Source: Fictibacillus arsenicus (GTDB lineage: Bacteria > Bacillota > Bacilli > Bacillales > Fictibacillaceae). Taken from it: 64,000 bases of DNA. Location: the NCBI RefSeq assembly GCF_001642935.1, contig NZ_CP016761.1, positions 372,001-436,000 of the forward strand. Direction: 5' to 3'. Position numbers and translations under genes: made by a program. Every line of letters begins with the position of its first letter. Positions within the stretch are counted from its first letter, which is position 1. Shown piece by piece: positions 1 through 9,212 of this stretch. Below the pieces are notes generated by a model, which searched no databases, was not told the DNA's origin, and saw nothing but the letters and a program-made list of their open reading frames with translations.

Positions 1-1
1 T

Positions 2-1333
2 GTTACGATTCTTAAGATGCGTGCACCGGGAATGACATTATTCCGTATGCCGATGTTCACTTGGTCATCGCTTGTAACAATGGTTATTATCATTTTTGCT
101 TTCCCAATTTTAACAGTAGCACTAGCACTTATGTCATTTGACCGTTTATTCGGAAGTCATTTCTTTACTCTTCAAGGGGAAGGGATGGATATGCTTTGGG
201 CAAACCTCTTCTGGTTATGGGGTCACCCAGAGGTATATATCGTAATCTTGCCGGCATTCGGTATTTTCTCAGAAATTATTTCTACGTTCTCTAAAAAAAC
301 GTTGTTTGGTTATAAGGCCATGATCTGGTCTATGCTTCTTATCGCTGGATACAGTTTCTTGGTATGGGTCCACCACTTCTTTACGATGGGCTCAGGAGCA
401 GCCGTTAACTCTGTATTCTCCATTACAACAATGGCGATCGGTATTCCGACGGGGGTTAAGATCTTTAACTGGCTGTTCACGATGTACAGAGGTAAGATTC
501 AGTTTACAACACCGATGCTCTGGTCACTAGGCTTTATTGTGAACTTCGTAGTCGGCGGGGTTACAGGTGTCATGCTTGCAATGGCAGCTGCTGACTATCA
601 GTACCACAACACATACTTCCTGGTATCTCACTTCCACTATGTGCTGATCGCAGGTACAGTGTTTGGCTGTTTTGCAGGTCTTATCTACTGGTACCCTAAG
701 ATGTTTGGCTACAAGCTGAACGAACGTATCGGTAAATGGGTATTCTGGCTGTTCACAATCGGATTTAACGTATGTTTCATGCCTCAATACTTCCTAGGTC
801 TTGATGGTATGCCTAGACGTGTGTACACGTACAGCGAAGAGTCTGGCTGGGGTCCATTGAACATGGTTTCTACACTCGGCGGATTCATGATGGGTATCGC
901 GTTCTTAGTTCTTGTTTACAACATGTACTACAGCTTCCGTTTCGCGAAGCGTGAAACAACTGGTGACGCATGGGATGGCCGTACGCTTGAATGGTCTACT
1001 CCATCAGCAATGCCGCCATTTTATAACTTTGCTAAAATTCCAGAGGTTACTGGTCTTGACCATTTCTGGAGACAGAAGCAAGCAGGCAAGGTAGAGAAGT
1101 TAACTGCTAAAGATATTAAAAAGATTCATATGCCTAGCAACTCTGGTGTACCGTTCATTATGGGATCGTTCTTCTTCGTTCTCGGATTCGGTTTTGTATT
1201 TGACTGGATGTGGATGGCGATTCTCGGTGGAATTGGTGTTATCGGAACATTGATTTACCGTTCATTTGAATATGATGACGGGTATTATGTAAGTGTTGAA
1301 GAAGTACTCGAAACAGAAAAGATTTCTAAATAA
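2..1333 (+). CDS. ctaD: cytochrome c oxidase subunit I, 3' part (caa3 type)
   Basis: Catalytic heme-copper subunit of the caa3 terminal oxidase, which reduces oxygen to water in the cell membrane and pumps protons. The reading frame is open to the left edge ([11 protein letters not shown]...), so the true start lies outside the window and the first ATG seen (position 17) is internal. The CuB/heme motifs are visible in order: HPEVY (His-Tyr pair), the HH of VHHFFTMG, and HFHYV carrying the axial heme histidines. Many membrane helices follow one another and the C-terminal cytoplasmic part is the length usual in Bacillus. ctaE begins 14 bases downstream, so ctaD-ctaE-ctaF form one operon. Identification is firm; only the 5' part is missing. 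Confidence 0.97.
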   Translation, partial: VTILKMRAPGMTLFRMPMFTWSSLVTMVIIIFAFPILTVALALMSFDRLFGSHFFTLQGEGMDMLWANLFWLWGHPEVYIVILPAFGIFSEIISTFSKKTLFGYKAMIWSMLLIAGYSFLVWVHHFFTMGSGAAVNSVFSITTMAIGIPTGVKIFNWLFTMYRGKIQFTTPMLWSLGFIVNFVVGGVTGVMLAMAAADYQYHNTYFLVSHFHYVLIAGTVFGCFAGLIYWYPKMFGYKLNERIGKWVFWLFTIGFNVCFMPQYFLGLDGMPRRVYTYSEESGWGPLNMVSTLGGFMMGIAFLVLVYNMYYSFRFAKRETTGDAWDGRTLEWSTPSAMPPFYNFAKIPEVTGLDHFWRQKQAGKVEKLTAKDIKKIHMPSNSGVPFIMGSFFFVLGFGFVFDWMWMAILGGIGVIGTLIYRSFEYDDGYYVSVEEVLETEKISK

Positions 1334-1347
1334 GGAGGCGTGAAAAA

Positions 1348-1968
1348 ATGGCACATGCAGAAACACACGACCCCAACACGCCTTTAGAGTATCGTTCGGA
1401 GGTCGGGCGTTTAAATATTCTCGGTTTCTGGATCTTCCTAGGGGCAGAGGTTGCGTTATTCGCAACGCTATTTGCAACGTATATGGTTTTAACGCATCGA
1501 ATTGCAGACGGTCCGGCTCTTGGTGAACTGTTTGAAGTAAAGAGTTTGTTGATTCAAACCTTCTTGCTTCTAACAAGTAGTTTCACTTGCGGACTCGCTG
1601 TTCACGAAATGCGCCGTCATAATGTAAAAGGCTTGATGCTTTGGATGATTATAACTCTTGGGTTAGGTCTCGGATTCCTTTACTTCGAGATTCAGGAGTT
1701 CTTGCACTTCATTCATGAGGGTGCAAACATTGGTACAAGTGCAGCATGGTCAGGATTCTTCGTTCTTGTAGGTACGCACGGTGCCCACGTAACGTTCGGT
1801 ATCTTCTGGGTAACGATGGTCTTGATCCAAGTGGCTAAGCGCGGTTTGACGCCAGCCACTTCTGCAAAAGTTTTCATCACTAGTCTATACTGGCACTTCT
1901 TAGACGTTGTGTGGATTTTCATCTTCACTGCCGTTTATCTGATGGGGATGGTGATGCATCATGGCTAA
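1348..1968 (+). CDS. ctaE: cytochrome c oxidase subunit III
   Basis: Structural subunit III of the caa3 oxidase, a 206-residue membrane protein with about five hydrophobic helices, the usual short bacillar form. A good ribosome site (aaggaggcg) sits just before the ATG. It is placed between ctaD and ctaF, and its last codons overlap the start of ctaF by 8 bases, which points to translational coupling. Family known from the heme-copper oxidase set; not catalytic itself. Confidence 0.96.
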   Translation: MAHAETHDPNTPLEYRSEVGRLNILGFWIFLGAEVALFATLFATYMVLTHRIADGPALGELFEVKSLLIQTFLLLTSSFTCGLAVHEMRRHNVKGLMLWMIITLGLGLGFLYFEIQEFLHFIHEGANIGTSAAWSGFFVLVGTHGAHVTFGIFWVTMVLIQVAKRGLTPATSAKVFITSLYWHFLDVVWIFIFTAVYLMGMVMHHG

Positions 1969-2371
1969 TAAAACTGCAGCTAATGGACATGGCGGATTCC
2001 CTTGGAAACACTTAATTGGATTCGTGCTCTCCATCGTGTTGACGCTAGTCGCACTATGGGTCGCATTGGAAACTGATTTATCACTGACTTGGATTTTAAT
2101 TATCATTTTCGGATTTGCGTTCTTGCAGGCTGCCTTGCAGCTCTTGATGTTCATGCACTTAACAGAGAACTCAACTAGCACTAAGCTTACGGGCCGCGTA
2201 CAGGTAGGTAACATCCTATTTGCAGCGTTCGTAGCCATCGTGATCGTTATCGGCTCTGTCTGGGTAATGACAGCAGGCCACGCAAAACACGAAAAACATG
2301 ACGTACCGAAGACTGAGAACCATGAAAACCATGGCGGTGGAAATGATTCTGAGGAGCATGGAAGTCATTAA
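1961..2371 (+). CDS. ctaF: cytochrome c oxidase subunit IVB
   Basis: Small subunit IV of the caa3 oxidase, 136 residues with three membrane helices (roughly residues 15-35, 42-65 and 80-102), needed for assembly or stability in the family. The start overlaps the end of ctaE. The C-terminal tail after the last helix is unusually rich in histidine (HAKHEKH, ENHENHGGG, EEHGSH), which could bind metal such as copper; that is an inference. A strong terminator follows the stop codon and ends the operon. Confidence 0.93.
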   Translation: MANKTAANGHGGFPWKHLIGFVLSIVLTLVALWVALETDLSLTWILIIIFGFAFLQAALQLLMFMHLTENSTSTKLTGRVQVGNILFAAFVAIVIVIGSVWVMTAGHAKHEKHDVPKTENHENHGGGNDSEEHGSH

Positions 2372-2384
2372 TATGTGTGAGAAA

Positions 2385-2416
2385 GCCTCTTGCTTATTGA
2401 AGCAGGAGGCTTTTTT
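2385..2416 (+). terminator. rho-independent terminator of ctaDEF
   Basis: GCCTCTTGCTT pairs with AAGCAGGAGGC (one G-U pair) around an ATTG loop and is followed by six T. It lies 13 bases after the ctaF stop. Confidence 0.9.
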
Positions 2417-2471
2417 GTGTGGGAATTGGATGATGTGGGCTCTCGTTGGGCGAGAGCCTTTCATTTTTTGA

Positions 2472-2644
2472 GATTATGCTCGCTCTGGGGGATTTATGCT
2501 CGCCCTGAGGGATTTATGCTCGCCCTGGGGGATTTATGCTCGCCCTGGGGGATTTATGCTCGCCCTGGGGGATTTATGCTCGCTCTGGGGGATTTATGCT
2601 CGCCCTGAGGGATTTATGCTCGCCCTGAGAAGTTTATGCTCGCC
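2472..2644. repeat. 20-bp tandem repeat, about 8.5 copies
   Basis: The unit GATTTATGCTCGCCCTGGGG repeats head to tail with exact 20-base period from 2491 to 2630. A degenerate first copy lies at 2472-2490 and a partial last copy at 2631-2644. Variation is limited to a few positions (CCCTGGGG, CTCTGGGG, CCCTGAGG, CCCTGAGA). It lies right after the ctaF terminator and fills the gap to the convergent NERD gene. An open frame runs through it, but this only reflects the repeat. Similar 20-base units occur near 40553. Confidence 0.9.
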
Positions 2645-2668
2645 AAAAGAACTTTAGCCCTCTTGAAC

Positions 2669-3637
2669 TTATATGGGTAGTTGAAGTTGATATCGTCTTC
2701 CTTTACCTGAACCTATGTATGGCAAGTTCATTGAAGAAAATATTCGCGTAGCCACATGTCTAGACGAGATCTGCAAAAAATCACAAGCTTCCTTATTTGA
2801 AATAGAAGTTCCATACAGGAGGGCGTAATCATCAAGAGTAGGCAAATGGAGGTTCATGGACTTCAAAGAACACTTCGAACAATACCAAGTCCCATATTTC
2901 CTAACCACTGGCATATAAAAGCACTTAGTACAATAAACCCCTTTGATAATATCCTTTTCTTCAATCTGATACCTTTTTAATAAGTCGGGATTATCGGGAG
3001 TATGTTGGCGTACGAGCAGCTTCGAAAGTTTTGTAATCTCTTTTTTCGTCAGCTTCTCAACGGAATGCATCTTTTCGAAAACTTGAATTCGTTCTTGTAG
3101 ATAAGGACTATGGGTGACATATTGAAGTACGTCTTTATGAGAGGGAAGGGATTTGATGATGGTTCTGGGGTTACTCATTACAACCAGAGAATGAATAGGG
3201 ATATTAGGAACACGGTTTCTAGACAGCCAATCGGTTAATTGCGATCGCTGGCGCTTTACTTGATAAATGGGATTTTGGAATGCTTCTTCACTGCCGTCAT
3301 CTCTTGCTCGAATAACCTGATTGAGGTGATCAAAATGTAAAGTTCCAGTGATATATTTTATTTCGAGGATTAAAATATAGCGTGTGGATATAAGAAGCGT
3401 ATCAATCTGAAAAAAACTATCGTTGGCAGCAAGCCTTAAATCATGAAGAACAGAATAGCCCTTACTCAAGAAAGGTTTTAAAAAATAATCGTTCGATTGT
3501 TCACCATGATGTCCTGCGAGTCTTCCGCCTAATTCATCTGAAATGGTTAAAAGTTTGGGATGGTTTTGAATCAAACGCCGCTGAAACACCTCTAGCTTTT
3601 TGATTCTAAGCGACTTTGAGCGATCTTTAACTAGCAT
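2669..3637 (-). CDS. NERD domain-containing protein
   Basis: 322-residue protein with a nuclease-related (NERD) domain at about residues 40-160. The restriction-endonuclease-like core is visible: a conserved glu/his-rich start (GHHGEQSND), the FQIDTLLIS strand with its Asp, and EIKYITG, which matches the E-x-K of such nucleases. The C-terminal half has a four-cysteine zinc-ribbon-like stretch (CTKC...CSKC near residue 245) and a possible helix-turn-helix end. NERD proteins are thought to act on DNA, but most are uncharacterised. It stands alone, convergent with ctaDEF and downstream of proBA. Confidence 0.85.
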   Translation of the reverse strand: MLVKDRSKSLRIKKLEVFQRRLIQNHPKLLTISDELGGRLAGHHGEQSNDYFLKPFLSKGYSVLHDLRLAANDSFFQIDTLLISTRYILILEIKYITGTLHFDHLNQVIRARDDGSEEAFQNPIYQVKRQRSQLTDWLSRNRVPNIPIHSLVVMSNPRTIIKSLPSHKDVLQYVTHSPYLQERIQVFEKMHSVEKLTKKEITKLSKLLVRQHTPDNPDLLKRYQIEEKDIIKGVYCTKCFYMPVVRKYGTWYCSKCSLKSMNLHLPTLDDYALLYGTSISNKEACDFLQISSRHVATRIFSSMNLPYIGSGKGRRYQLQLPI

Positions 3638-3700
3638 TGATGACCTCCTTTGCTACATACCTATTCTCTTCAACTGAAGTTTTACCTGCCGGAAAACAAC

Positions 3701-3730
3701 AAAAAAAACAGGCCCGCAAATGCGAGACTG
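3701..3730 (-). terminator. terminator of proBA
   Basis: On the minus strand CAG-CTCGCA pairs with TGCGGG-CTG with single-base interruptions and is followed by eight T. It lies 23 bases after the proA stop. Confidence 0.75.
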
Positions 3731-3752
3731 CTTATACAAAATGTAGCTTATA

Positions 3753-5024
3753 TTACCTAATCTGCCCATCACCAGTCATACGATATTTAATCGTAGTCAG
3801 TGCAGGTAACCCCATCGGCCCGCGGGCATGAAGCTTTTGTGTCGAGATTCCGATCTCAGCTCCAAATCCAAGCGCTGAGCCGTCTGTGAAGCGTGTTGAA
3901 GCATTATGGTATACGGCAGCTGCATCAACGGCATTCAAGAACGTCAGCGCTGTCTCAGCGTCTTCTGTCACCACAGCTTCAGAGTGCTTCGTGCCATAAC
4001 GCTCAATGTGAGCCACAGCTTCTTCAACTGATCCAATTACTTTCACAGCTACAGCCAGGCTTAAATATTCTTCAGCCCAGTCTTTCTCAGTAGCTGGAAT
4101 AACGTCTGGCAGTATCTCACCAGCATTTTCGTCACCATGAACTTCAATACCATGCTTATCAAATAAAGCTGCAACACGATCTTTGTTCTTTTCCAACCAT
4201 GCTTCATGAAAGATAAACGTTTCGGCTGCATTACACACGGCAGGGCGGTCTGTTTTTGCATTCTCTAAAATTTCCAGTGCTTTTTCAACGTCTGCAAATT
4301 GATCGACATAGATGTGGCAGTTACCGACACCTGTTTCGAGCACAGGTACTGTTGCATTCTCAACCACTGTCTGGATCAGCGTTCCACCGCCTCGAGGAAT
4401 CAACACGTCAATGTGCTCTTTCATCGTAAATAACTGTCCGGCAGCTTCGCGGTCTGTTGAAGCGATGAACTGTACAGCATCTTCAGGGATCTTTGTATCA
4501 GCTAATGCTTTATGAATCACAGATACAATTGCGGAGTTGGAATGAATCGCGTTCGATCCGCCTTTCAATACGATAGCATTCCCCGATTTAAGTGCTAATC
4601 CAGTAGCATCAACGGTTACATTCGGACGTGCTTCATAAATCATTCCGATTACACCTAATGGAACTCGGACTTGTTCTACTTTTAACCCGTTATCTAAAGT
4701 CCATCCTGATAAAATTTCTCCGACAGGATCCTGAAGTTCAACCACTTCACGAAGGCCGTCAGCGAATTCTTTAACACGGGCAGAAGTTAGACGCAGACGG
4801 TCCATAAGGGCGTCTGAAAAACCTTTTTCTTCACCATTAACTAAATCCTTTTTGTTCTCGTTTAAAATGAAATCCGATTCTTTTTCTAAAACATCTGCGA
4901 TTACTAATAAAGCTTCGTTTTTCTCTTTTTCAGTCAGTAAGGCAAGCTTTTTAGAAGCTTTCTGTGCCAGCTTTGCCTGGTCTTTTACATTCAATGGTTT
5001 GGTTGTACTATTAAAAGTACTCAT
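3753..5024 (-). CDS. proA: gamma-glutamyl phosphate reductase
   Basis: Second step of proline synthesis: reduces gamma-glutamyl phosphate with NADPH to glutamate-5-semialdehyde in the cytoplasm. It has 423 residues, the usual family length, an aldehyde-dehydrogenase fold, and the catalytic cysteine in RPAVCNAAETF. The C-terminal end TQKLHARGPMGL is typical of ProA. It lies 52 bases downstream of proB and is surely co-transcribed. No T-box or other leader was seen upstream of the pair. Confidence 0.97.
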   Translation of the reverse strand: MSTFNSTTKPLNVKDQAKLAQKASKKLALLTEKEKNEALLVIADVLEKESDFILNENKKDLVNGEEKGFSDALMDRLRLTSARVKEFADGLREVVELQDPVGEILSGWTLDNGLKVEQVRVPLGVIGMIYEARPNVTVDATGLALKSGNAIVLKGGSNAIHSNSAIVSVIHKALADTKIPEDAVQFIASTDREAAGQLFTMKEHIDVLIPRGGGTLIQTVVENATVPVLETGVGNCHIYVDQFADVEKALEILENAKTDRPAVCNAAETFIFHEAWLEKNKDRVAALFDKHGIEVHGDENAGEILPDVIPATEKDWAEEYLSLAVAVKVIGSVEEAVAHIERYGTKHSEAVVTEDAETALTFLNAVDAAAVYHNASTRFTDGSALGFGAEIGISTQKLHARGPMGLPALTTIKYRMTGDGQIR

Positions 5025-5076
5025 CCAACGCCTCCTTGTAATTTTTAAACGTTTGTTTAATTTTCATCAAAAAATC

Positions 5077-6210
5077 TTAGTGAATCGGTACTGCTAAACG
5101 TGTGTGACACACTAAATCATCATTGTTGATCGCTTCTTCTGGACCAACGTCTTCAAGTTCGTCTGTTGAGAAGCCTTTGATTTTAATGAGCTGTTTCGAT
5201 GAATAATTAGAAACACCTAGTCCAACTTCATTGCCATCAAGGTCTTTGATGCGGACGACAGAACCTTTTTTAAAGTGTCCACTTACGTAATGAATTCCAG
5301 TAGGATAAAGGCTCTTAAGGTCATCGATTCCTTCTTTCGCTTTATTGGTTACGACAATTTCGCCTTCAGGACCTGAATGGAACGCAATCCATTGCAATTT
5401 TGTATCCAGGTTGAATTCGTTCTTTTTAGGAACAAAATAAGTCCCTCGTGCGTCTCCTGTTACTGCTTTATGAATGATGTCATTTGCTGTTGCGTTACCA
5501 AGGAATGATGAGATGCCTGAAGCCATTGCAATCTTGACTGCATCAATTTTAGAACGCATTCCGCCTGTGCCGACAGCACTGCCGGGTTCGCCAGCGGATT
5601 CCTCAATTTCTGGTGTGATTTCGCTCACTTTCGTTAAAAGCTTAGCTTCCGGATTTTTTCTTGGGTCTTCCGTATATAGACCGTCAATATCTGAAAGGAT
5701 AATCAGTTGATCCGCATCTACAAGTCCTGCCACTTTTGCAGAAAGTGTATCGTTATCTCCAAACTTTAATCGTTCAACTGTTACCGTATCATTTTCATTC
5801 ACGATTGGAATGATGCCGCGGTCTAATAGAACATTTATTGTATTTCGTGCATTGTGATAACGATTGCGGTCAGAGAAGTCACTTCTTGTGATCAAGATTT
5901 GTGAAGCTGTATATCCATGAGACACAAATCTTTCGGAATAAGCTTCCATGAGAAGACCTTGCCCGATTGAAGCAGCTGCTTGTTTTTCAGATAAGGTAGT
6001 TGGACGGTTTAAGCATCCTAATCTTCGGTAGCCTGCTGCAACAGCGCCGGAAGAAACCAGCAATACTTCGTGTCCTTCATCTTTTAATTTAACGACTTCA
6101 TCTACAAGACGCTCTAACTTACGTCTGCTAATATCACCAAGTCCGCTCGTCAATGAGCTGGAACCAATCTTAATTACAATACGTTTATTTTTTGTTTCAT
6201 TAAAATCCAT
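5077..6210 (-). CDS. proB: glutamate 5-kinase with PUA domain
   Basis: First and feedback-regulated step of proline synthesis: ATP-dependent phosphorylation of glutamate. It has 377 residues, with an amino-acid kinase domain (residues about 8-255; IVIKIGSSSLT, VNENDTV, GTGGMRSKIDA) followed by a C-terminal PUA domain (about 280-360). It is the first gene of the proBA operon. The upstream 250 bases contain no match to the T-box core that controls some Bacillus pro genes, so regulation is unclear. Confidence 0.97.
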   Translation of the reverse strand: MDFNETKNKRIVIKIGSSSLTSGLGDISRRKLERLVDEVVKLKDEGHEVLLVSSGAVAAGYRRLGCLNRPTTLSEKQAAASIGQGLLMEAYSERFVSHGYTASQILITRSDFSDRNRYHNARNTINVLLDRGIIPIVNENDTVTVERLKFGDNDTLSAKVAGLVDADQLIILSDIDGLYTEDPRKNPEAKLLTKVSEITPEIEESAGEPGSAVGTGGMRSKIDAVKIAMASGISSFLGNATANDIIHKAVTGDARGTYFVPKKNEFNLDTKLQWIAFHSGPEGEIVVTNKAKEGIDDLKSLYPTGIHYVSGHFKKGSVVRIKDLDGNEVGLGVSNYSSKQLIKIKGFSTDELEDVGPEEAINNDDLVCHTRLAVPIH

Positions 6211-6474
6211 ATTTGTTGTTAATCACTCCTGTTTTGTTAGTTAGTTTTTTGTATTTTTTATTTTACTTGTCCGGTCAAAAATTCAACGTTACTGAGTATA
6301 ACATGGTCAGATTTTATGACAACAGGGTTTGGTGAGATAGTGTAGAATACGGGCAAAAAGTGAAGAAAATCGAAGAAAAGAGTGATATATACGCTATAGA
6401 GGGTGAGGGGAGATGACAAGGTGATGAGCCGCGGTATACAGTGAAATTTTCAGGTTTAATTTACCAATAAATGC

Positions 6475-6500
6475 AAAAACCCCTCTAAATGATAGAGGGG
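6475..6500 (-). terminator. terminator of the 90-aa membrane protein gene
   Basis: On the minus strand CCCCTCTATCATTTAGAGGGG is followed by five T, 14 bases after the stop codon of the gene at 6515-6787. Confidence 0.85.
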
Positions 6501-6514
6501 AGCAATGTTTTATC

Positions 6515-6787
6515 TCAATATTCTTTTTCCATTTTGCGTTTCGCCAAGTATGGACGGCCCCAAACAACGTATGCTGCATAATGAGCAAAAACGACGTTTG
6601 CAATGAATACCGTTATAAAGAAACTATGAACAAACAGGCTTAAACTGTCATATGCCATAAATAATCCAACGTAAGTCCATAACAGGGCGATAAACGGTAT
6701 CTGTGCAAGTGCGAGCTTACGGCTATCATGCCACAAGAATAGAGGTGTCGCAGTTGCTACAAACAAATAAACCATAAAAACATCCAT
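6515..6787 (-). CDS. small membrane protein, unknown
   Basis: 90 residues with three hydrophobic segments (about 3-17, 28-48 and 52-76) and a basic C-terminus (RPYLAKRKMEKEY). I do not recognise a family. It is monocistronic, with a clear terminator downstream and an AT-rich promoter region upstream. Size, hydrophobicity and flanking signals support a real gene; function is unknown. Confidence 0.7.
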   Translation of the reverse strand: MDVFMVYLFVATATPLFLWHDSRKLALAQIPFIALLWTYVGLFMAYDSLSLFVHSFFITVFIANVVFAHYAAYVVWGRPYLAKRKMEKEY

Positions 6788-6940
6788 TACATATCAACCC
6801 CTTGAAGTAGTGTACACGCTTACAATTTTGACAAATTAGCGTCTAAAATGTGAACGATTTGTTACATTTAGTATACCACAATAGGAGAAAAATGCCACAT
6901 GGATTTGTACATTTTTTTGAAAATTCAAGTTATTAAGTAT

Positions 6941-6977
6941 AAAAAAGAATCCGAAAGCCCAGCAAGGCAACGAATTC
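6941..6977 (-). terminator. terminator of yojF-bshB2
   Basis: On the minus strand GAATTCG..GCC pairs with GGC..CGGATTC with an internal loop and one wobble, then six T. It lies just after the bshB2 stop. Confidence 0.7.
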
Positions 6978-6990
6978 TAAGACTTAAAAA

Positions 6991-7635
6991 TTATAACGGA
7001 TACCGCCAAAATCTTTCTTTTTGAACCCATTCGAGCATCGCAGGATCTTTTTCTACGCTATTAACAAGCCATTGCGTCTGGGAGCGATGCGCTTTGATGC
7101 AGTTCATTTTATCTTCAAAAACATCAGAAACATCTGTAACGATGTGAGGTGCACCAAGGTTTTCTTCAGAATTCCTGGCAAAAGCCACACATAAAAGCTC
7201 TGGCCGCGCCGACTCATCCATGCTCTTAACCGCACGCACTACGGCTCTTCCCGTTGCTTCATGATCGGGGTGCACACTGTATCCTGGATAAAAGGTAATA
7301 ATCGTTGCTGGCTTCACTTCATCAATGACAGATAAAAATTGTTCAGCGAGAAGCTGTTCGTCTTCAAACTCGATCGTCTTATCGCGAAGTCCAAATTGAC
7401 GCAGATCTTCAATGCCAACTGCCGCACAAGCATTCTCCAATTCTTTTTGACGGATAAGAGGGAGGGATTCACGGGTTGCGAAAGGCGGATTTCCCATGTT
7501 TCTTCCCATCTGGCCTAGAGTAAGGCAAATATAAGTAACGGGTGAACCCTTTTTCGTATGTTTGGCAATTGTCCCTGATACTCCAAAAGCTTCATCATCC
7601 GGATGAGGAAAGATGACTAATAAGTGATCGTTCAT
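6991..7635 (-). CDS. bshB2: bacillithiol biosynthesis deacetylase BshB2
   Basis: Zinc-dependent LmbE/PIG-L family deacetylase. It removes the acetyl group from GlcNAc-malate during synthesis of bacillithiol, the main low-molecular-weight thiol of bacilli. It has 214 residues. The zinc motif HPDDE is at about residues 11-15 and the second ligand region HPDHE is in the middle. It is preceded by yojF with a 15-base gap, the same pairing as yojF-yojG in B. subtilis. The specific BshB2 call rests on this context and on overall similarity. Confidence 0.93.
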   Translation of the reverse strand: MNDHLLVIFPHPDDEAFGVSGTIAKHTKKGSPVTYICLTLGQMGRNMGNPPFATRESLPLIRQKELENACAAVGIEDLRQFGLRDKTIEFEDEQLLAEQFLSVIDEVKPATIITFYPGYSVHPDHEATGRAVVRAVKSMDESARPELLCVAFARNSEENLGAPHIVTDVSDVFEDKMNCIKAHRSQTQWLVNSVEKDPAMLEWVQKERFWRYPL

Positions 7636-7650
7636 GAATGATAACCTCCT

Positions 7651-8001
7651 TTATACATCAAATGGGGAAGAACTGAGCTGAAGAGCGACAGCCAGACGGC
7701 CTTCCTGATCGTGACCCGCAAGAAGAAGCCTTCCTTCTGAGTCGATTTCCCAATGTGTTAATCCTTCTGCATAGATCCAGCCAAGTTCAATCTTTAAACC
7801 GACACGAAAAGGACCGATTCCCATGATCTTTCCAGACAAAGGTGTTACTTTTCCGTTTCGGATATATGCATTAACAGTAAGTACTGATTCATTATTGTGA
7901 TTGGCATAAGCGCCATTTGTCGTTTCCAAATGCAAGTAAAGGTCTTTACCGATAAGTTGATCCAGTGCGTTCTGGACGTCATTAGCTTGAATAGGCTGCA
8001 T
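7651..8001 (-). CDS. yojF: YojF family protein
   Basis: 116-residue soluble protein matching the YojF family (DUF1806), which is regularly found next to bshB2. Its function is not established. The conserved neighbourhood suggests a role connected with bacillithiol metabolism or with BshB2, but this is inference. The start is supported by the ribosome site aggagtg a few bases upstream. It is the first gene of a two-gene operon. Confidence 0.88.
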   Translation of the reverse strand: MQPIQANDVQNALDQLIGKDLYLHLETTNGAYANHNNESVLTVNAYIRNGKVTPLSGKIMGIGPFRVGLKIELGWIYAEGLTHWEIDSEGRLLLAGHDQEGRLAVALQLSSSPFDV

Positions 8002-8078
8002 ACTTCACACTCCTGCTTATGATAGATGTACTTATTATAATTCAAAACAGCAGAAATCGTGTATGATATGCCTGCCAT

Positions 8079-8110
8079 AAAAAAGAGAGCCGATTTTATC
8101 AAACCGGCTC
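8079..8110 (-). terminator. terminator of pdxK
   Basis: On the minus strand GAGCCGGTTT pairs with AAAATCGGCTC around a short loop and is followed by a T-rich run. It lies between the pdxK stop and the yojF promoter. Confidence 0.88.
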
Positions 8111-8123
8111 ATCTATAAAAGTA

Positions 8124-8936
8124 TTACTTATTTAGTTTATCGCGGTATGCTCCGTGCCATGTTGGTCCTACATATTGATTAAGTTCAAAACCTGATGCGA
8201 TTGCTTCTGTAATAAAATCTTTTGCAGTAAGAATCGCTTCACGGGCAGGCTTTCCTTTTGCAAGTTCAGCTGTGATTGCAGCTGAGAACGTGCATCCTGC
8301 TCCATGCGTCCACGTTGTTTCAATTCTTTCTGATTCTAATACTTCGAACTCGTCTCCATCATATAAAACATCTACTGCACTTTCGTGATCCAGCTTGCCG
8401 CCGCCTTTTACGATAACGTATTTTGCACCGTTTGATTGAATCTTGTGAGCTGCTTCCATCATCTGTTCAACCGTTGTGATTGGTTCCATGCCAGCAAGTT
8501 GAGCTGCTTCAAAAAGGTTAGGAGTAACAACGGTTGCTTTTGGTACAAGGACGTTCTGCAGTGTGCTTGCCAGTTCAGGGTGCAATGGTTCTGCTCCCTT
8601 ACAAACCATTACTGGATCAATTACTACGTTTTGAAGAGTATGCTTGTCAATGAGATCAGCTGTTATTTGAATTGCTTCCACAGAGGCAAGCATACCTGTT
8701 TTTAATGCGTCCACTCCAATTCCTGATACGACAGTTTCCAGTTGCTTTTTAAACATATCAACCGGAAGTAAAAATACTTCATGGAACCAGTCGCGATGCG
8801 GATCTTGAGCGACTACAACGTTAAGTGCTGTCATACCGTAAACGCCAAGCTCCTGGAACGTTTTTAAATCTGCTTGAATACCTGCTCCGCCGCTAGTATC
8901 AGAGCCTGCAATAGTAAGTGCTTTTTTAGGTGACAT
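8124..8936 (-). CDS. pdxK: pyridoxine/pyridoxal/pyridoxamine kinase
   Basis: ThiD-like ribokinase-family enzyme of 270 residues that phosphorylates B6 vitamers, and possibly hydroxymethylpyrimidine. N-terminal TIAGSDTSGGAGIQADLK binds substrate; THGAGCTFSAAI carries the anion hole and the cysteine near residue 214 typical of the B. subtilis PdxK branch. Overall it resembles B. subtilis PdxK more than ThiD of the thiamine operon, and no thiamine genes or TPP riboswitch are nearby. It is monocistronic with its own terminator. Confidence 0.88.
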   Translation of the reverse strand: MSPKKALTIAGSDTSGGAGIQADLKTFQELGVYGMTALNVVVAQDPHRDWFHEVFLLPVDMFKKQLETVVSGIGVDALKTGMLASVEAIQITADLIDKHTLQNVVIDPVMVCKGAEPLHPELASTLQNVLVPKATVVTPNLFEAAQLAGMEPITTVEQMMEAAHKIQSNGAKYVIVKGGGKLDHESAVDVLYDGDEFEVLESERIETTWTHGAGCTFSAAITAELAKGKPAREAILTAKDFITEAIASGFELNQYVGPTWHGAYRDKLNK

Positions 8937-9048
8937 TCTATGATCTCCTTTTCAGTTCGTTTCTGCTTCTGTAACAGATTATATCAAAAGAAAATGGGAA
9001 AAGGAAAAGTTGCGTTTATTAGTAAATAACACCAATCAAGCGAAAGAG

Positions 9049-9102
9049 TTGACTTATTTGTATATACAGGTTAAATTGTTTTTTGTAATATGTATATACA
9101 AG
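9049..9102 (+). promoter_or_regulatory. treP promoter with two TreR operator-like sites
   Basis: A -35 TTGACT (9049-9054) and a -10 TAAATT (9072-9077) with 17-base spacing enclose the palindrome-like TTGTATATACAGG (9058-9070). A second copy, TGTATATACAAG (9091-9102), lies about 32 bases downstream. Both resemble the TTGTATATACAA operators of B. subtilis TreR, and treR is the third gene of this cluster. Repression by TreR is inferred. Confidence 0.75.
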
Positions 9103-9212
9103 TTTTATGATTCTTTGGAAACGCTTCATGCAGCAGTTTGATTAAAGTAATAGTTTTCATCACATGATAATTAAGGGTATAGAAACGATAAGTCCTTTTT
9201 TATCAGCATAAA

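Noticed and set aside
2390-2608. 72-codon ORF over the 20-bp tandem repeat
   Set aside because: The protein is only a periodic reading of the repeat, starts inside the terminator hairpin and has no proper ribosome site.
2472-2644. CRISPR array
   Set aside because: Units are contiguous 20-mers without spacers and there are no cas genes.
6211-6470. T-box riboswitch before proBA
   Set aside because: The sequence CCGCGGTATACAG near 6430 recalls a T-box core in reverse but does not match it, and no specifier stem or terminator pair was found.
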